64,000 nucleotides of DNA from Marsupella aquatica (GCA_973895155.1 OZ316898.1:5518001-5582000); one strand, 5' to 3'; numbered from the stretch's first letter, positions 1 through 11,937 are shown. Program-made: numbers and translations. The notes: generated by a model from the letters alone, not told the origin.

Positions 1-1457
1 TTATGGGATCTAATGCTCCAAAAACTGATTGCTTCAACTTGAGTTTTGAGAGATTAACATCGGACGCCCATAATGCTCCAAAAGTAGGATCTTACTAAAC
101 TTAGGTGTGAGAGATTTGTATTTTTTCTGACTTTTAACAAGTAGAGGAGAATCTGTTTCAAGAGGGTGATCCAGAATTCCAGATCTTGATATGCTCCTAG
201 AATGCCCCGAAAAACACAAAAGGAAAAATCACTAATGGCAGTAAGTGTGCATGAACCTTTACAGAGACTCTGCAGTCTGCACTGACAGAAAATGTATAAA
301 ACTTCAGAACGGTCGGAAGTCAAACGGAAGAAGGGAGGCCTTGCAATTACCCAGGGCTTGCACTTCTCGAGAGCTCGCTTTGTGTATACTGTTTCACAAG
401 CAACCGTCAAAGTGTAACATGGTTGGAAAGTAAAGACAAGAAGGGACGCCTTGCAATTATCCAGGGTTTGCACTCTTTGACTGTGCACTGAGCGAGAGCT
501 CCCTACTGTATATGTATTGTTTTAGAAGGTCTTATGTCGAATTAATAGTGAGGCATTTGCCTGTAAAGCAGTCTGGACTCTGGACTGCTGATCCTGGCGC
601 TGCTGATCCTGGCGCTGGCTATGTGGGTCCCCATCCTCGTCACAGGCGGCTGAGGACGGGGAGCACATACCTGGAAGGTAAATCGGAAGAGCTGACCACA
701 GCAAACACTGTTCCCAACGCAACACAAGTCATGTGTTGACATGCCAATCCAGAAGTATTCTGGCTGGGGATAGCACACAACGCCCGCAGATAAGTAAGCC
801 TCCTGTACTCAATTCCTCCAACAGCTGAGCTGCGACCAAACATTGAATTGGAGTCGAATTCTTTTTACGCTCGACTACTCGAGGTCTCTAGCATAGTAAC
901 GTCTGATCGTATAAGAGTGTGGAATTCATGTGACACATGCTGTGCTTCGCTGGATTCAATTAGAGAGTTAATTAGGTTTTTGAGATATATGAGACATTAG
1001 TTGTGGATTGACTTGAGGTGTTGTGGATGCTGATGATTTACAGCCGTCCTGGCTTGGGCAGAGAAAGCTAAGAGCGGCGATGAAACGTATCAGAGTTATC
1101 CTTGCGAACGCATTTTCGAATTGTAGGAGACCGCACCGAGAGCACTGGGACGAGAGCAATTGCGTGATATCGAGGATTCATACGACAGAGGGGGGAGAGG
1201 TCCGCAATCTGCGTTGATGCTGTGAAGAAAGCTTGCAAGGGGGTCGGAGATGTGAACCCAATATTGTTAGATGATCGAGACAGTCAGTCAGCCCTTGACC
1301 AGGCTGGAACGTTGATAGGAGTACCGTGATTATATGACTGGAGACTCGGGAGACGGAAGGACTCAGAATATAAAGATTCAGAACGGACTCGAGTAGCTAG
1401 GCACGTTCACGGTGCTCAATCGGTCCTGAGTGTGTGTTTCAACAATTGAGCACCAAA
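1..1457. other. Left flank, no recognisable gene
   Basis: I find no convincing coding region here; the open frames are short and resemble no family I know. A diverged direct duplication of about 110 bp is visible: the segment starting at 311 recurs at 421, both containing CCTTGCAATTA followed by CCAGGG and TTGCACT. A 15 bp tandem repeat (GCTGATCCTGGCGCT) lies around 585-615. Confidence 0.5.
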
Positions 1458-1595
1458 ATGGGGGCCGATTTGAGAAAATCTTTGGCATTCTTGTCTAGCA
1501 GGATGGCAAAAGCATGCTTGAGGCGGCCGGTCAGAAAAATCATGGGCTCGACCCTGCTAAATGAAGCTCAACAGAAGGAGTCTGATGAACAGTAA
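1458..1595 (+). CDS. Candidate small ORF, 45 aa, basic, Met-Gly start
   Basis: This short frame begins in a favourable context (CACCAAAATGGGG) and runs 45 codons to TAA. The peptide starts Met-Gly, which could allow N-myristoylation if made. It is basic in the middle (Lys/Arg-rich around residues 18-27) and has a polar, acidic tail ending ESDEQ. I do not recognise a family; it is not an obvious DVL/ROT4 peptide. Whether it is translated is inference only, and it may be a chance frame. Confidence 0.25.
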   Translation: MGADLRKSLAFLSSRMAKACLRRPVRKIMGSTLLNEAQQKESDEQ

Positions 1596-3292
1596 TTAAA
1601 TCGTTGTGGTTCTCTAGCATTTGCTTGCGCGCGGGTCGAAAGCTGGCATGACCAGCTGAGACCAATTCAGTGGATTCGCATCCGTTCCGTCGATCCAGGG
1701 TCAGTTCGTTTGGAGGCTGTATACCTTCAGCGTGATCTCTCGATCCAGGCAGCGGGCCAGCACAGTTTCGATAGTTTCGTGCTGCTAATTATCAACCTCC
1801 AGCGAAAATGTTGTGTGCCTGCGCTTTGGTACTTCTCCTCTTGCGATTCTCCGAAGCCATTCCAAGCATTTTGCGACATTTTAGGGAAGGGACCATGTAC
1901 CTCTGTTCAGTTGTGAACCTCCTCTACTCCCACGAGTACCTTAATTATAGCGGGTACGGGGGCGGATATCTCGTCTCCATTCCGTATTGAGGACTTGTTA
2001 AGGAACGATCGATGGACGGACCTCCCGTTTTCGCTAAACCTTGTTTCGACTCTCGATCGATGCTTCAGTTTGGACGACTTCAGCCCAACTTACCGGACTC
2101 TGGCTATCATTGCTGACAGTAGACTTTCGAACCTTCACGTTCGATTCGTCAAATTAAGTGGGATGCATCGATCACGCAACTACAGTAGCGTCAAGGAGCA
2201 ATTCGCTGAGCAACGGATGTCTTTCCACCGCCAGGGGAATGTCCGACAGTGGAGAACGGCAAGAAACGATTATCGAGGTTGCTGTGTCGAAATCTGTAAG
2301 CGTCGAGACCATTGGTTGGTGGCAGGGTATTGTGAGACAGATTGTTTTCGGACATGTAGCAGTTGTGTCGTACTAAAGAGCCGTTTAGATCACGATGAAC
2401 CTTCGATGTTCTTCACAAGAGCTAGTACCTTGATTAGCCTGGGGATACATTGATCGATTTTGATCATCAGATTTTGTTGAATATGAATTTTCAATATCTT
2501 GAGGTTAAGCTCATGCATCCAACCAGCACTTACTGATTTCATTTTACCTTCTACGCTTCTTTTCAGTCTCCTAGCTAGATCCTCATCGGCCCGCTCATCG
2601 GTACCCAGCCATGGCTTGTCCTCTCTACCATGTGAGATCGGAAGCTTGGTTTTCCATATTCTTTTACTGCAGCAGTGCATTGTCTAACTACTGGTCGGAT
2701 TTTCAGGAATGCAGGTCCAGAAAATCTCAGGTTCCAGTCTGAAGTTTGGTGGCTAAATGCCGACATTACGAGTTCACATCGCTACCCTACGCAGTGCGCT
2801 CTCTCACATCTGTGGTTATATCTTGTATCTGTCGCTGAGGACCAGTCCAAATCAATCTGCTCTGTTGTCAGCATGTAAAGGGTGAGCTATATCCCCATCA
2901 AGTTGCTCTAGGAGTAGGAGTTCGTGCGTTCCACAGAAAGAACTTTATCCAGGCGATAATCTGATAGAACCGCACCTAAAATGCTACCGTCCGATTGAAA
3001 GGCTCGGCTGAGTCAGGGAGGGAGGCATTCATACCCTCGCTTCACATCCACTTGCTCCGCCCACTGCAGTCTAAGGTGAACCTCTCAAATGAAAGGGGGA
3101 AAGGAGAGGTTCTGTTCGTTGAGGGAAAGTGTGCGTGTGCGTGTGCGTGGAAAACTACTAGAAGGCATGTGTAGTGAATCTTGGATCAATGTTAGCAAGA
3201 TAGATCTAAAAGTTTAACCAACTATATATCTACTCAGATCGTTTCAGCCTTCTACGTACGTACGTCGGCGCTTTTGAGTTGTTGCCGAGCTC
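1596..3292. other. Intergenic, weak ORFs only
   Basis: No recognisable gene. A 60-codon frame at 1808-1990 on the plus strand starts with a hydrophobic signal-peptide-like stretch (MLCACALVLLLL) but has no other support. Simple sequence is present: GTGTGCGTGTGCGTGTGCGT around 3130 and a CGTACGTACGT run near 3256. Confidence 0.4.
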
Positions 3293-3526
3293 TTACTTGG
3301 CGGCTTTTGATTGCCGGCGTGAAAACGGCACTGGCGAGCCGACCGCGATGAGCCTACGCTTACCAGTCGCATTGCTGATTCGGACTGGCATCATTGCTGT
3401 GCCAAAAGCCTGGCTTGCAGGCGTAAAATTGGACTTCTTAAAGTGAACAACTCGGAGAATGCCATCATGATGATGGAAATTGGGTTCGGTCAAGACTGAG
3501 GAGAAGTTAACTAATTGGGAGTTCAT
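3293..3526 (-). CDS. Candidate ORF, 77 aa, unknown
   Basis: A 77-codon ATG-initiated frame on the minus strand. It has a basic C-terminal half (TGKRRL, then SRRQSKAAK) and a His-rich patch near residue 18. I cannot assign a family. It could be a small gene or the terminal exon of one, but no partner exon or promoter is evident, and a chance frame is possible. Confidence 0.2.
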   Translation of the reverse strand: MNSQLVNFSSVLTEPNFHHHDGILRVVHFKKSNFTPASQAFGTAMMPVRISNATGKRRLIAVGSPVPFSRRQSKAAK

Positions 3527-4469
3527 AGGATTGCGCAGGACTTTAATGATGGATTTCGAAAGATATTTTTACAGTATATGTTTGTTCTGCAATAGAAAGG
3601 AACTTAGGAAACAACTGGAAGACCTAGAGAAAAAACCCTAACGAAGCGACTTGAAAGCAGAAACTGAAGATTGGGCCTTGAAAAGCGAGGCCAAAGTCCA
3701 ACCAAGAGCAATGATAGAAACAGTACTGCAACAAAAAAAAACGTGCCTTTCATACGAGATTCTCACACCTAGAACGTACCTGGAATTCCGCAGTTCAGAT
3801 TCGGCTTGACCCTACACAAACAGAGCAGTCACAAGCCGGTTAGCTGTCTACTTTCCATAGTGGGGCCCTGGATGCGGTGCCCTGCCTTTGCTTTACAGCA
3901 GATACATTCAATTCATAAGTAAAATTATTGTCCTTCATTTGGCGTCATGTCTGTCTTTTAAGAACTCCCGTGTGATCCGAGGTCTGATCCTCTCGAAGGT
4001 ACCATCCAAAACAGCGTACAGTAGAGAATGCCTGCTTGGTTTCCTATGCCTGCAGACTCGATCCCAAATTCTCCAGAAAGATGGGAAGCGTGGAAGACTA
4101 GCCGTAACTATCGATTTTTGGAGCCCAAAATCATGCAAAGCATCTTGATTATATACACTTGATGGGGAGGAAACTGGGGAGTCACTTTCGTTGCCGTTCT
4201 ACTGAGTGTGGAATATTATGCGATTCAGAATCTCTTGCAGAGGACATAAGATAAAATTCAGGGTCTGATTACAAATTTCCCAGTGAAAAGTTTCTGAAAT
4301 CACAAAAGCAGCATCCAAAGTGATTCTTCGCTCGCTTGCGGCGCATCAATGCTCGTGTTGTTAGAGCTATGGCTGCTTTAATTTAGCGTCAACAACATGA
4401 CGCTCCCTGCAGTCAACGTGAGTTCTTTGAAAACTTCAGTTGCAAGAAATAGCTTTTTATTAACAATCA
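3527..4469. other. Intergenic, nothing recognised
   Basis: No gene, RNA gene or repeat structure that I can support. It ends at the A nucleotide that forms the left half of the A|T insertion site of the adjoining Helitron. Confidence 0.5.
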
Positions 4470-4495
4470 CTAGCCCAATGCCCGTGCGTTGCACG
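4470..4495 (-). other. Helitron 3' terminal hairpin and CTAG
   Basis: On the plus strand CTAG (4470-4473) is followed by CCCAATGCC and then CGTGC-GTT-GCACG (4483-4495), a perfect 5 bp stem with a 3 nt loop. In the minus-strand sense this is hairpin, spacer, CTAG, the expected rolling-circle termination signal. The same arrangement appears at 44787-44813 (GTGC-GTT-GCAC). A decayed version lies at 5343. Confidence 0.8.
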
Positions 4496-5100
4496 AAAGA
4501 TGTCGAGGAGAGAAAAGATGTTGAGGTGAGTCGAGGTGATAGAAGATGTCGAGGAGAGAAAAGATGTCAAGACGATAAAAGATGTCAAGGAGCGAAAAGA
4601 TGTCGAGGAGAGAAAAGATGTTAAGGTGAGCAAAAGATACCGAGGTGATAGAAGATGTCAAGGAGAGAAAAGATGTTGAGGTGAGAAAAGATGTTGAGGT
4701 GAACAAAAGATGTCGAGGTGATAGAAGATGTCGAGGAGAGAAAAGATGTCGAGACGATAAAAGATGTCAAGGAGCGAAAAGATGTTGAGGAAAGAAAAGA
4801 TATCGAGGTGAGAATAATATCGAGGTGAGGAAAAGATGTTGAGGTGATAAAAGAAGTAGAGGAGAAAAAAAGATGTCAAAGAGAGAAAAGATGTCCAAAT
4901 GATAAACATATGTCCAGGAGAGAAAAGATATTGAGGAGAGAAATAAATGTTGAGATGAGAAAAAAATTTGAGGAGAGAAAATATGTCTAGGTGAACAAAA
5001 GATGTTGAGGAGAGAAACGTGTGCAAAGGAGAGAAAAAGATTTTGAGCAGAAAAAGATGTAAAATAGAGCAACAGATTTTGAGGTGAGAAAATAAACTTC
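4496..5100. repeat. GA-rich minisatellite inside Helitron
   Basis: Tandem degenerate units of roughly 15-18 bp of the form AAAAGATGTCGAGGAGAG or GAGGTGAGAAAAGATGTT. The plus strand is almost pure purine plus T. The minus strand reads as long Leu/Phe/Ser/His-rich open frames (repeats like SLLDIF and HLDIF), which are a by-product of the repeat and not genes. Confidence 0.9.
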
Positions 5101-5342
5101 ACACCTTTTCCACCCCTTACCTGCGACCAGATGGGGCAAGATGAAGCCTCTCCCTCCCTCTTTTCTCATCCATGTGCCCCCCCCCTTCCGCTTTCTCCTT
5201 GCTTCTCCCCCTCTTTGCTTTGCTTCCAAGGCTTTCTTTGGGAGTCAAATTTTGTGAGACAATTGTGATGAAAAACCATAGAAATATTTGTCATAGTTTA
5301 TGGGTGTGAAGTCTCATTATTTTGGCACAATATATATGTACA

Positions 5343-5890
5343 AATAGCCCAATGCCCATGCGTTGCCCAGAAAATGTTGAGGTGAGAAAAAAACATTGAG
5401 GTGAGGAAAAGATATCGAGGAGATAAAAAGATGTTGAGATGAGAAAAAAATGTCGAGGAGAGAAAAAGATGTTGAGGTGAGAAAAATGTTAAATGAGAGA
5501 AAAAAAATGTCAAGGTGAGAAAATGATATTAAGGTGAGGAAACCATGTACATGAGAGAAAAAAATGTGAAAATTATGAAAATATGATGCTGAGATGAGTA
5601 GAGATGCCAAGAAGAGAAAATATATCAAGGTGCATGAGAAAATGCTGATGTGATAAAAGATGTTGAGGAAAAAAAAGGTGCAGAGCTAGAGGAAAGATGG
5701 CAAGGTGAGAAAAAGATGTCAATGTGAGATTGAAAAGAACATTGGGGTGAGGAAAATATCTCAAGGAGAGAAAACATGTCAATATGATAAAAAGTAGTTG
5801 AGGAGATAAAAAGATGTCAAGCTGAGAAAAATATGTCAAGGCGAGAAAAATTGTCAAGTTGAGGCAAAGATATTAAGGCATTGTATGTCC
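5343..5890. repeat. Second GA-rich minisatellite with decayed Helitron end
   Basis: The block starts with ATAGCCCAATGCCCATGCGTTGC, a mutated copy of the Helitron 3' terminus (CTAG has become ATAG and the hairpin stem is broken). It then runs into the same GAGGTGAGAAAAGATGTT-type repeat, more diverged than the first block. The Helitron therefore carries two 3'-end-like segments and one 5' end. Confidence 0.8.
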
Positions 5891-7121
5891 CAAGGTGCTA
5901 TTGTGAAAGCAATGTTGTGGTAAGGGTGAGAGCATGGGAGGGAATGCAAGACAGGGGGCGGCTGGGGTGTTACAGGGTCAAGTGTGGTCGCCCTTAGCTA
6001 TATGGAGGGAGATAAATTCACATTTTTTTCCTTTTTTCTTCAATCTCCTCTTGTGTGCCGTTCCTTTCTCTCCTTCCAGTCTCCCGTCCTGGCTCTTTGG
6101 CACCCCCCTCCCTTTCCAACATGATTAAGAAAGAGAAGAAGAATCAACATGGAGCAAAAGATAAATGATCTCTCAGAAAAATGAAAATTTCTCTTCTCCT
6201 TAGCAAAAAAACAAAACAAATCTGATACCAATGTTATGCACATGTCATTTTTGAAAGTAGTTAGCCAGCACATGTATTTTGTAAACACCTACTTTAAGAG
6301 CAAAAATATCCATGGTATTCACTTCCATAGGTGATCCCTTTCACTCAATCCAAGGGTGTCAAAATCATGGAAATACATTGATGGTATTGGTTTGTTCCTT
6401 CCTTTTCCACTTTTGTAGATTGCACTAACTCTTTGAGATGGGATAGTTTTTTATAATGTGATTTGAAATATGACATATATAGAAACCCATTGCCCTAACT
6501 TGCATTGCACATTTGTCCTTATAACCATTTTATTGTTACAATCATTTATCACTCCGGCCATTTCGTTGTTGGGGCCATTTTATTCTTGGGGCCATTGTGT
6601 CTTTGGTCAATAAGGTTATTGCAATAAAAAATATAGGATTGAATGTTAATGTAACCTGGAAAAAGTACTTTATAGAGATTAGAAAAAAACAATGTTTTCA
6701 CTACTCCTAGTAGACTTAATTTTTTCCACTTTCCTATAAATCATCCCTTTTGAACTCACAACTTAATTTGTATTGTAGGTTGTCTATACTTCTTACTTTA
6801 CGTGAATGGGGCAATCATGTGGGGTCTACTTAGATTTTCTTGTCAGACCCATCTACCCATGATAGCCACATGTCAACTCAATTCCCAATGACCTTTTTCT
6901 AGATGTTTGTAATGAGTCTAGGTGTGGGTGGAAGCCCATGGATCCGTGCCTCAGGCTAGGACAAACTCTTTATTCAACTCTTTATTCTTCCTTACATAGA
7001 TCTGATGGGCAGGAAAATTTAAGTTTTAAATCCAATGGTCATAATGAGTTCCCTCCAAAAGTGAATTTTGTAAACGGACGATGAGCACAAAAAGGCGGGA
7101 TTGTATATTATAGTAAGTAGA

Positions 7122-7880
7122 TGTCCCCAAAGTGAGCTAAATTACTGACCTATCCCAAAATTATTTTAATTGCTAGGTTGTCCCCATATTGTATAGATGG
7201 ATTCCATTAACAATTTTATTTAGTTAACCCAGGGTAATTTCTCATTGCTGGACTAGCATGTGGCCAGGCACTATTGGCTCTGCTTTACCTGCCCTCACTG
7301 GGTTACTATAGCTCTTTCCCATTTTTTTGAATGAGCCCTGCACCAAACAGGGCTGGCCCGTCCCCCTCTCCAGTTCTAGATCCTGATGACCCAGCCTCTA
7401 GATCCTGATGACCCAGCTCCAATAAGGCAGTAGGCCCAAATGTGGGTTTGTTTTCACATGGAAAATGTATATACTATTGAGGCCTATTTCCTTCAAAAAA
7501 GTGGGAGTGGGTGGATCATGGGGACCCAAGTATCATCAGGCCCCTATGAAGTGTGTGACCCTGTTTTTGAAGGGAAAATTGCAGCACCCAGCCAGCCAGG
7601 TAGTCAGGGTTGGGATCCAAGTTGGGATTGAAACTTGCAAGGGGGAGGGGCCAGCCCTGGTTGGTGCAAGGCTTGTGCAAAAAATAGGAAAGAGCTAGCC
7701 GGGTGAGGGTACGTAGGCTTGGCCAGGGTAAGGTGGAGCCAATAGCATCTCACCACATGTTAGTCCACCAATGAGAAATCACCCTGGGCTATGTAACCCA
7801 TATATACAATATGGGGGGCAACCTAGCAATTAAAATAATTTTGGGGGTAGGTCAGTAATTTAGCTCAGTTTAGGGGAGTG
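7122..7880. mobile_element. Fold-back element with ~240 bp inverted arms
   Basis: The left arm (about 7133-7370) and the reverse complement of the right arm (about 7637-7872) match over their length. Shared stretches include TGAGCTAAATTACTGACCTA, AATTATTTTAATTGCTAGG and CAGGGCTGGCCC. The centre (7371-7636) is not inverted and holds a 23 bp tandem repeat (TCTAGATCCTGATGACCCAGC) near 7376. No transposase is encoded. It resembles a fold-back or long-TIR MITE/MULE derivative; I could not define a target duplication because the left end abuts the Helitron. Confidence 0.75.
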
Positions 7881-10113
7881 GATAGTAAAAAGCTGTTGCA
7901 AGAAACACAGTATCCCATGTTGTTGAGGTTTGGTTTCTGGGGTTTGGTTTTATCTCCACTAGATTTAGTAGATCACTAGACAGTGTTGGACTACATTTAG
8001 CCTGAGTGCCTAATTAGAGGTGGGGACTTACATTAAAATCTTTTGTTTATTTGAATGGATTCACAGTGGCCTAGATCCCCATTTTCCACCCCCAGGTTAG
8101 TTATGGCCCATCAGCATAGTCACAGTAGAGGGTTCACTATAGACAATAGAACTTGAAAGTCTAGCATTCAACGGTATGGTTAGATAGACCAACAAAACCT
8201 CCATCTTGACCAAGCCATGGCCAAGAAGGGGGGTAAAGAAAACAGATGGAAAAGAGTCTTAAGAAGATGCAAAAATAAAGACTGAGTGTCCAAAGTTGAA
8301 GAATGATGATAAAACCTCCAAACAAGACGACAGGATCCCAAAGGCAAGAGACCCAAACAAAACAAGGGAAATTCTCAGGACACCAAAAAGTCAAAGAGCC
8401 AAAAAGCCAGCAAAAGAACTAAAGCCTTACTAGCTAGGATCAAACTGACGAGCCTGGTAGAGCTACGGAGTAAGGGCATAGGAGGATCCTGAAGAGCAAT
8501 CTGACTATAGATTGCCCTAATTGTTCTCTTCAAGTCGAAGCTGAAAACCTGGATGGACACAAATGTTTGACATGGTGCACAGATTGCCTGAGCAACCCTT
8601 CTGGACACATTTAGAACATTAAATACTTTAAGTCCCATTAAAACAGTCACTTTCTTGCGACAGAAAATTGCTAACCCAAACTCTGGGCGAACCTACACTC
8701 TCTTTACCTAAACTTTCAGGAAACAAACATTGTATTAATAGAAACTACAACTGACAGAGAAGACTTGACCTGGTTTAATGGAGTATCGCCTAGAGAATCA
8801 TTGAATGTGAGTTAAACCCCTAGAACATAAAGAATGGTGTCCATATGGCAGGAGCTCATTCCACTCAATAATATGCTTTGTTCAAGTCAATTTTTGCTTC
8901 TGCCCAAAGCTAACAATTGAGTAAACCACAACCTTCCTACTGTACATTCATGATGTCAAAAACCTTATACCCCAAAGGTAGCAATAATTTGGAACCCCAA
9001 ACTACTCAGCAATCTTAATCTTACTTATGAAGCGTCAACTAAAAGCTAGAGTTGGGGCGTCAATTACAAGCTAGTAAGAGTTGGGGAGTAGTCTTCTAGA
9101 GTGAAGCCTCTAGACAATAACTCCATGGCTCACCATGTGGATGGGGAAAACTCATACTTAATTTTGAATGTAATGATAATCATGCATGCTTTCTGTCATG
9201 ATTTTTATTTACATTCAAAAAATGGGCTCTATGGCCCCATCATAATATATGTGCATAGAAAGAGTGATGTGCATAGAAAAGGGGAATGATGATATGTTAT
9301 GTATAATTATTAAAATGATGACATGCAATGAACCTTCAAAGAATGTGAATAGGGAATATACTTTGGTGATACTTTGATTAATAGACTCTCCACTATAATT
9401 GGTGTTCAACAAATGGGTAGTTAAGCCTAATGTGGACTAATTCCCCAACAACATCGTATTTACAACTATTGAAATATGGATTTTAAACAGAATGATGTAG
9501 AGGTAGTGTTACTTATGAGAATTAGTTATACAAAGAGCATTTTGGTATCTTATCCGGCCAAGTGCAAAGGTTTAATTGGATGGACACCCCATTTGAGCAT
9601 ATGAGAAACCTGCCTTTTTCTTCTAAGAGTGGAATTATTGTTTAGTTTGCAGGTTAATTTTCAAATCGCACATGATGGTTTGATGACTTACTCTATAGGG
9701 TCATCAAAGTAGTCAATTGTTTGCAACATATAATTACCTTACTTACCTTTGGATTTGGCAGATGGGTTTATTTATTTGACAAACTTCTGGATCTCAGTTT
9801 AAGATAAAAATTTGCCAGCATGGTTTCTGATGCCCAATCTATTGTATGACAAAGTTTGAGAATTTTTTGACATCATTTGCTACACTCCCAATGAACACAA
9901 AGATGGTCAAATATTCTAAATCATCATTTCATTTTCACTTGAAATTTTTTATATGGGTCATTGGAAAACGAGTGTTCCTAAGTAATGGCATTACATCTTT
10001 CAGGTTCAAGGTAGCTAGTCAAGTAGTCAAGCTACCAAGTAGACCCCGGTTGGTAATGTATTTGAAACTAATTGCAAATTGTAAGGAGATTATTTACAGG
10101 TCACATTTCACTC
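7881..10113. other. AT-rich intergenic, no gene seen
   Basis: Frames here are short and AT-driven; none shows recognisable domains. No RNA gene or clear transposon end was found. The stretch may hold old transposon remnants too diverged to recognise by eye. Confidence 0.45.
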
Positions 10114-10275
10114 AAAAGTGTAAATAATGTAAGTTACCTATTCAACATAAAGGTTCTGCATGAGCAAGTCCAAAGTGTAAACAAGGATACCTGTTTCAAT
10201 TTAAATGTTCTGACCAAGTCCAAAGTGTAAACAATGTTAGTGACTCAATTTAAATGTTATGGACAAGTCCAAGTT
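10114..10275. repeat. ~50-57 bp tandem repeat, about 3 copies
   Basis: Three diverged units begin with AAAGTGTAAACAA (near 10115, 10171 and 10221) and end with CAAGTCC. They share a CAATTTAAATGTT core. Confidence 0.75.
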
Positions 10276-10520
10276 TCCGACTCTTATTGGTATTGGAAGG
10301 TCATCACTCGAATTGTATACTAGTGAATATCAGAACCACGCCATGATATGGATGACTGTGCAACGTACACAGATATTTAGTTTTCCAGTCAGTACAAAAG
10401 CTGCCTTAGTTGCAATACTTAGCTCAAGATTGATAAGTCAATCTTAATATCAACCAATTTTATAAACAATGCAGCCTGGCTCGCGAGTGGAGTGTCTGGC
10501 GTATCACAAGAGTGCTGTGT

Positions 10521-10680
10521 GCAATCTATAGCTCAAGGAGCAACTCTAAGACGGATGAGAGCTCGCTAGAAAAACAGAAATATACGCTACTGGTGACATC
10601 TCGCAATCTCGCGCTCAAGGAGCAACTCTAAGCCGATCATGGAAGCCCTCTCAAAATATAGAAATATAGGCCGATGGCAT
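10521..10680. repeat. ~91 bp direct repeat, two copies
   Basis: GCAATCT followed by GCTCAAGGAGCAACTCTAAG occurs at 10521 and again at 10612. Each copy is followed by a related AGAAATATA segment. A smaller ~41 bp duplication (CTAGACTCGCTAAATCTC) follows around 10878-10935. Confidence 0.75.
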
Positions 10681-10947
10681 CTTGATCAGGATCCCCATCC
10701 CGTTTCATTTGCTCCGAACCAGTTTCCTCGAGAACCATCAGAATTAACAATCTCTCAGAGTCTATCGTAAATTACTTTAATTTATTGTATAGCCTGCACG
10801 CAGGCAGGATGTGGGTGCTAGAACTGAAGCGTCGGAAAATCCGAGCCCAGGCAAAAGAATCAATAGCATTATGTAAATCTAGACTCGCTAAATCTCCATA
10901 TGCACATAAGCTAGACTCGCTAAATCTCAATATGCACATCGATCCCT

Positions 10948-11905
10948 TTAAGACGCTACAGATATAACTTTTCGCGTCCTCATCCTAACCGCAATTCTTT
11001 TGCACCGGTTACGTACCCACTGCCGAAAAGTGAAATCCACTGGTAAACCGGTTTTCAGTGATTCATAGCCTTCGGAAATGAACTTCGAAACAAAAAAACA
11101 CTAGCACACCAAAAAGCGGAATCAGAGGACCAGCAGCACCAGCCATAAACGCCTTGGTCAGGACAAGTGGGGCCGCTCCATGCGCAACAAGTGCATGAAT
11201 GGAAATGTGTACGAACGTCGCCTGCGCGGCAATAGGAAAGGTTGTCTTGAGAGCTCGCCAACCCCACTTGAAAGCGTCAGATGGCGACAGAAGAGGGGGC
11301 AAATTTGCAAGGTACTTCTGGAGCCTCTTCTTATTCTAACTGTCGGTGCCAGGTAGATTTGCAAATTCCTCGATCAACCTCCTGTAGATTGAGTCCGCAT
11401 ACTTCCAGCAGTTGTATTCCAAGAGAGAGTACAAAGGTCTCTGGTATTTTTCCAAAATCTCCAACAACTTCTCCCCCGGAATCTTCCCGCAGCCATTCAG
11501 TAGAACTACTTCCCTCTCCCCCTCTTCGGCAAACTCTTCACATACGGACAATCTAATCTTTCCTCTCCACTTTTCCACCTCTTTTCCTGCTTTCGTGCAA
11601 ACTACCTTCGTCCTCACCTTCTCTGCCTTGATGTAACGGACCCTTTTGTTCCGTATCTTTCCCCTTGCAGCGTGATTCACGTCTATCATCAGAAAGTTGT
11701 GATACAATGTGCTTTTTCCTCTCAGCGGAGTCCCGTAAATACCGATGGAGTCCACCTGGACATCACTCCCGATCAGACCCTTGAGCACTTCATCGCAGTA
11801 GGCTTGCTCATCGCCAACGATGCCTGTGATTAACTTCCAACTGTCCAAACTGCTTTCAAAGGCCAAGTTCGAACTCTCGGGAACAGAGCAACTTGCAAAA
11901 CTCAT
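10948..11905 (-). pseudogene. LRAT/NlpC-like membrane protein, broken copy A
   Basis: This is a paralogue of the intact gene at 24323-25276, and the homology continues into the 3' flank. The first 189 codons are open and keep the conserved His (YHNFLMIDVNH) and the Asn-Cys motif (EYNCWKYADSIYRRLI). A GAG codon in the intact copy is TAG here (11336-11338). The same frame then stays open and encodes the hydrophobic C-terminal half until FRRL, where a shifted frame ends it early; further homology reaches about 10948. Compared with copy C it has a longer Lys/Arg/Thr-rich insert near residues 95-115. A shortened protein ending at residue 189 would keep the putative catalytic residues but lose the membrane segments, so residual function cannot be excluded. 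Confidence 0.8.
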
Positions 11906-11937
11906 CGAGCAATCTTTCTATGCTTTACCCGGCCCTC

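Larger units (their letters stand above)
4470..7121 (-). mobile_element. Non-autonomous Helitron, minus orientation
   Basis: Read on the minus strand, the element begins TCTAC...ACTATAATATA at 7121 and ends at 4470 with a short hairpin, a 9 nt spacer and CTAG. It is flanked by A at 4469 and T at 7122. This matches the Helitron rule: TC at the 5' end, a hairpin plus CTRR at the 3' end, insertion between A and T, and no target duplication. The second copy at 44787-46150 shares both ends and interior stretches, which supports the boundaries. No Rep/helicase coding is present, so it depends on a helper. The interior is mostly GA-rich minisatellite, with a CT-rich part around 6000-6120. Confidence 0.75.

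Noticed and set aside
2390-2680. Overlapping frames of 60-150 codons on both strands around 2-2.7 kb
   Set aside because: Both strands are open by chance in the same place, the longest plus-strand frame lacks an ATG at its left end, and no domain is recognised.
4470-5857. Several long minus-strand frames rich in Phe, Leu, Ser and His (repeats like SLLDIF)
   Set aside because: They are translations of the GA-rich minisatellite on its pyrimidine strand and follow the repeat period; no domain or independent coding signal.
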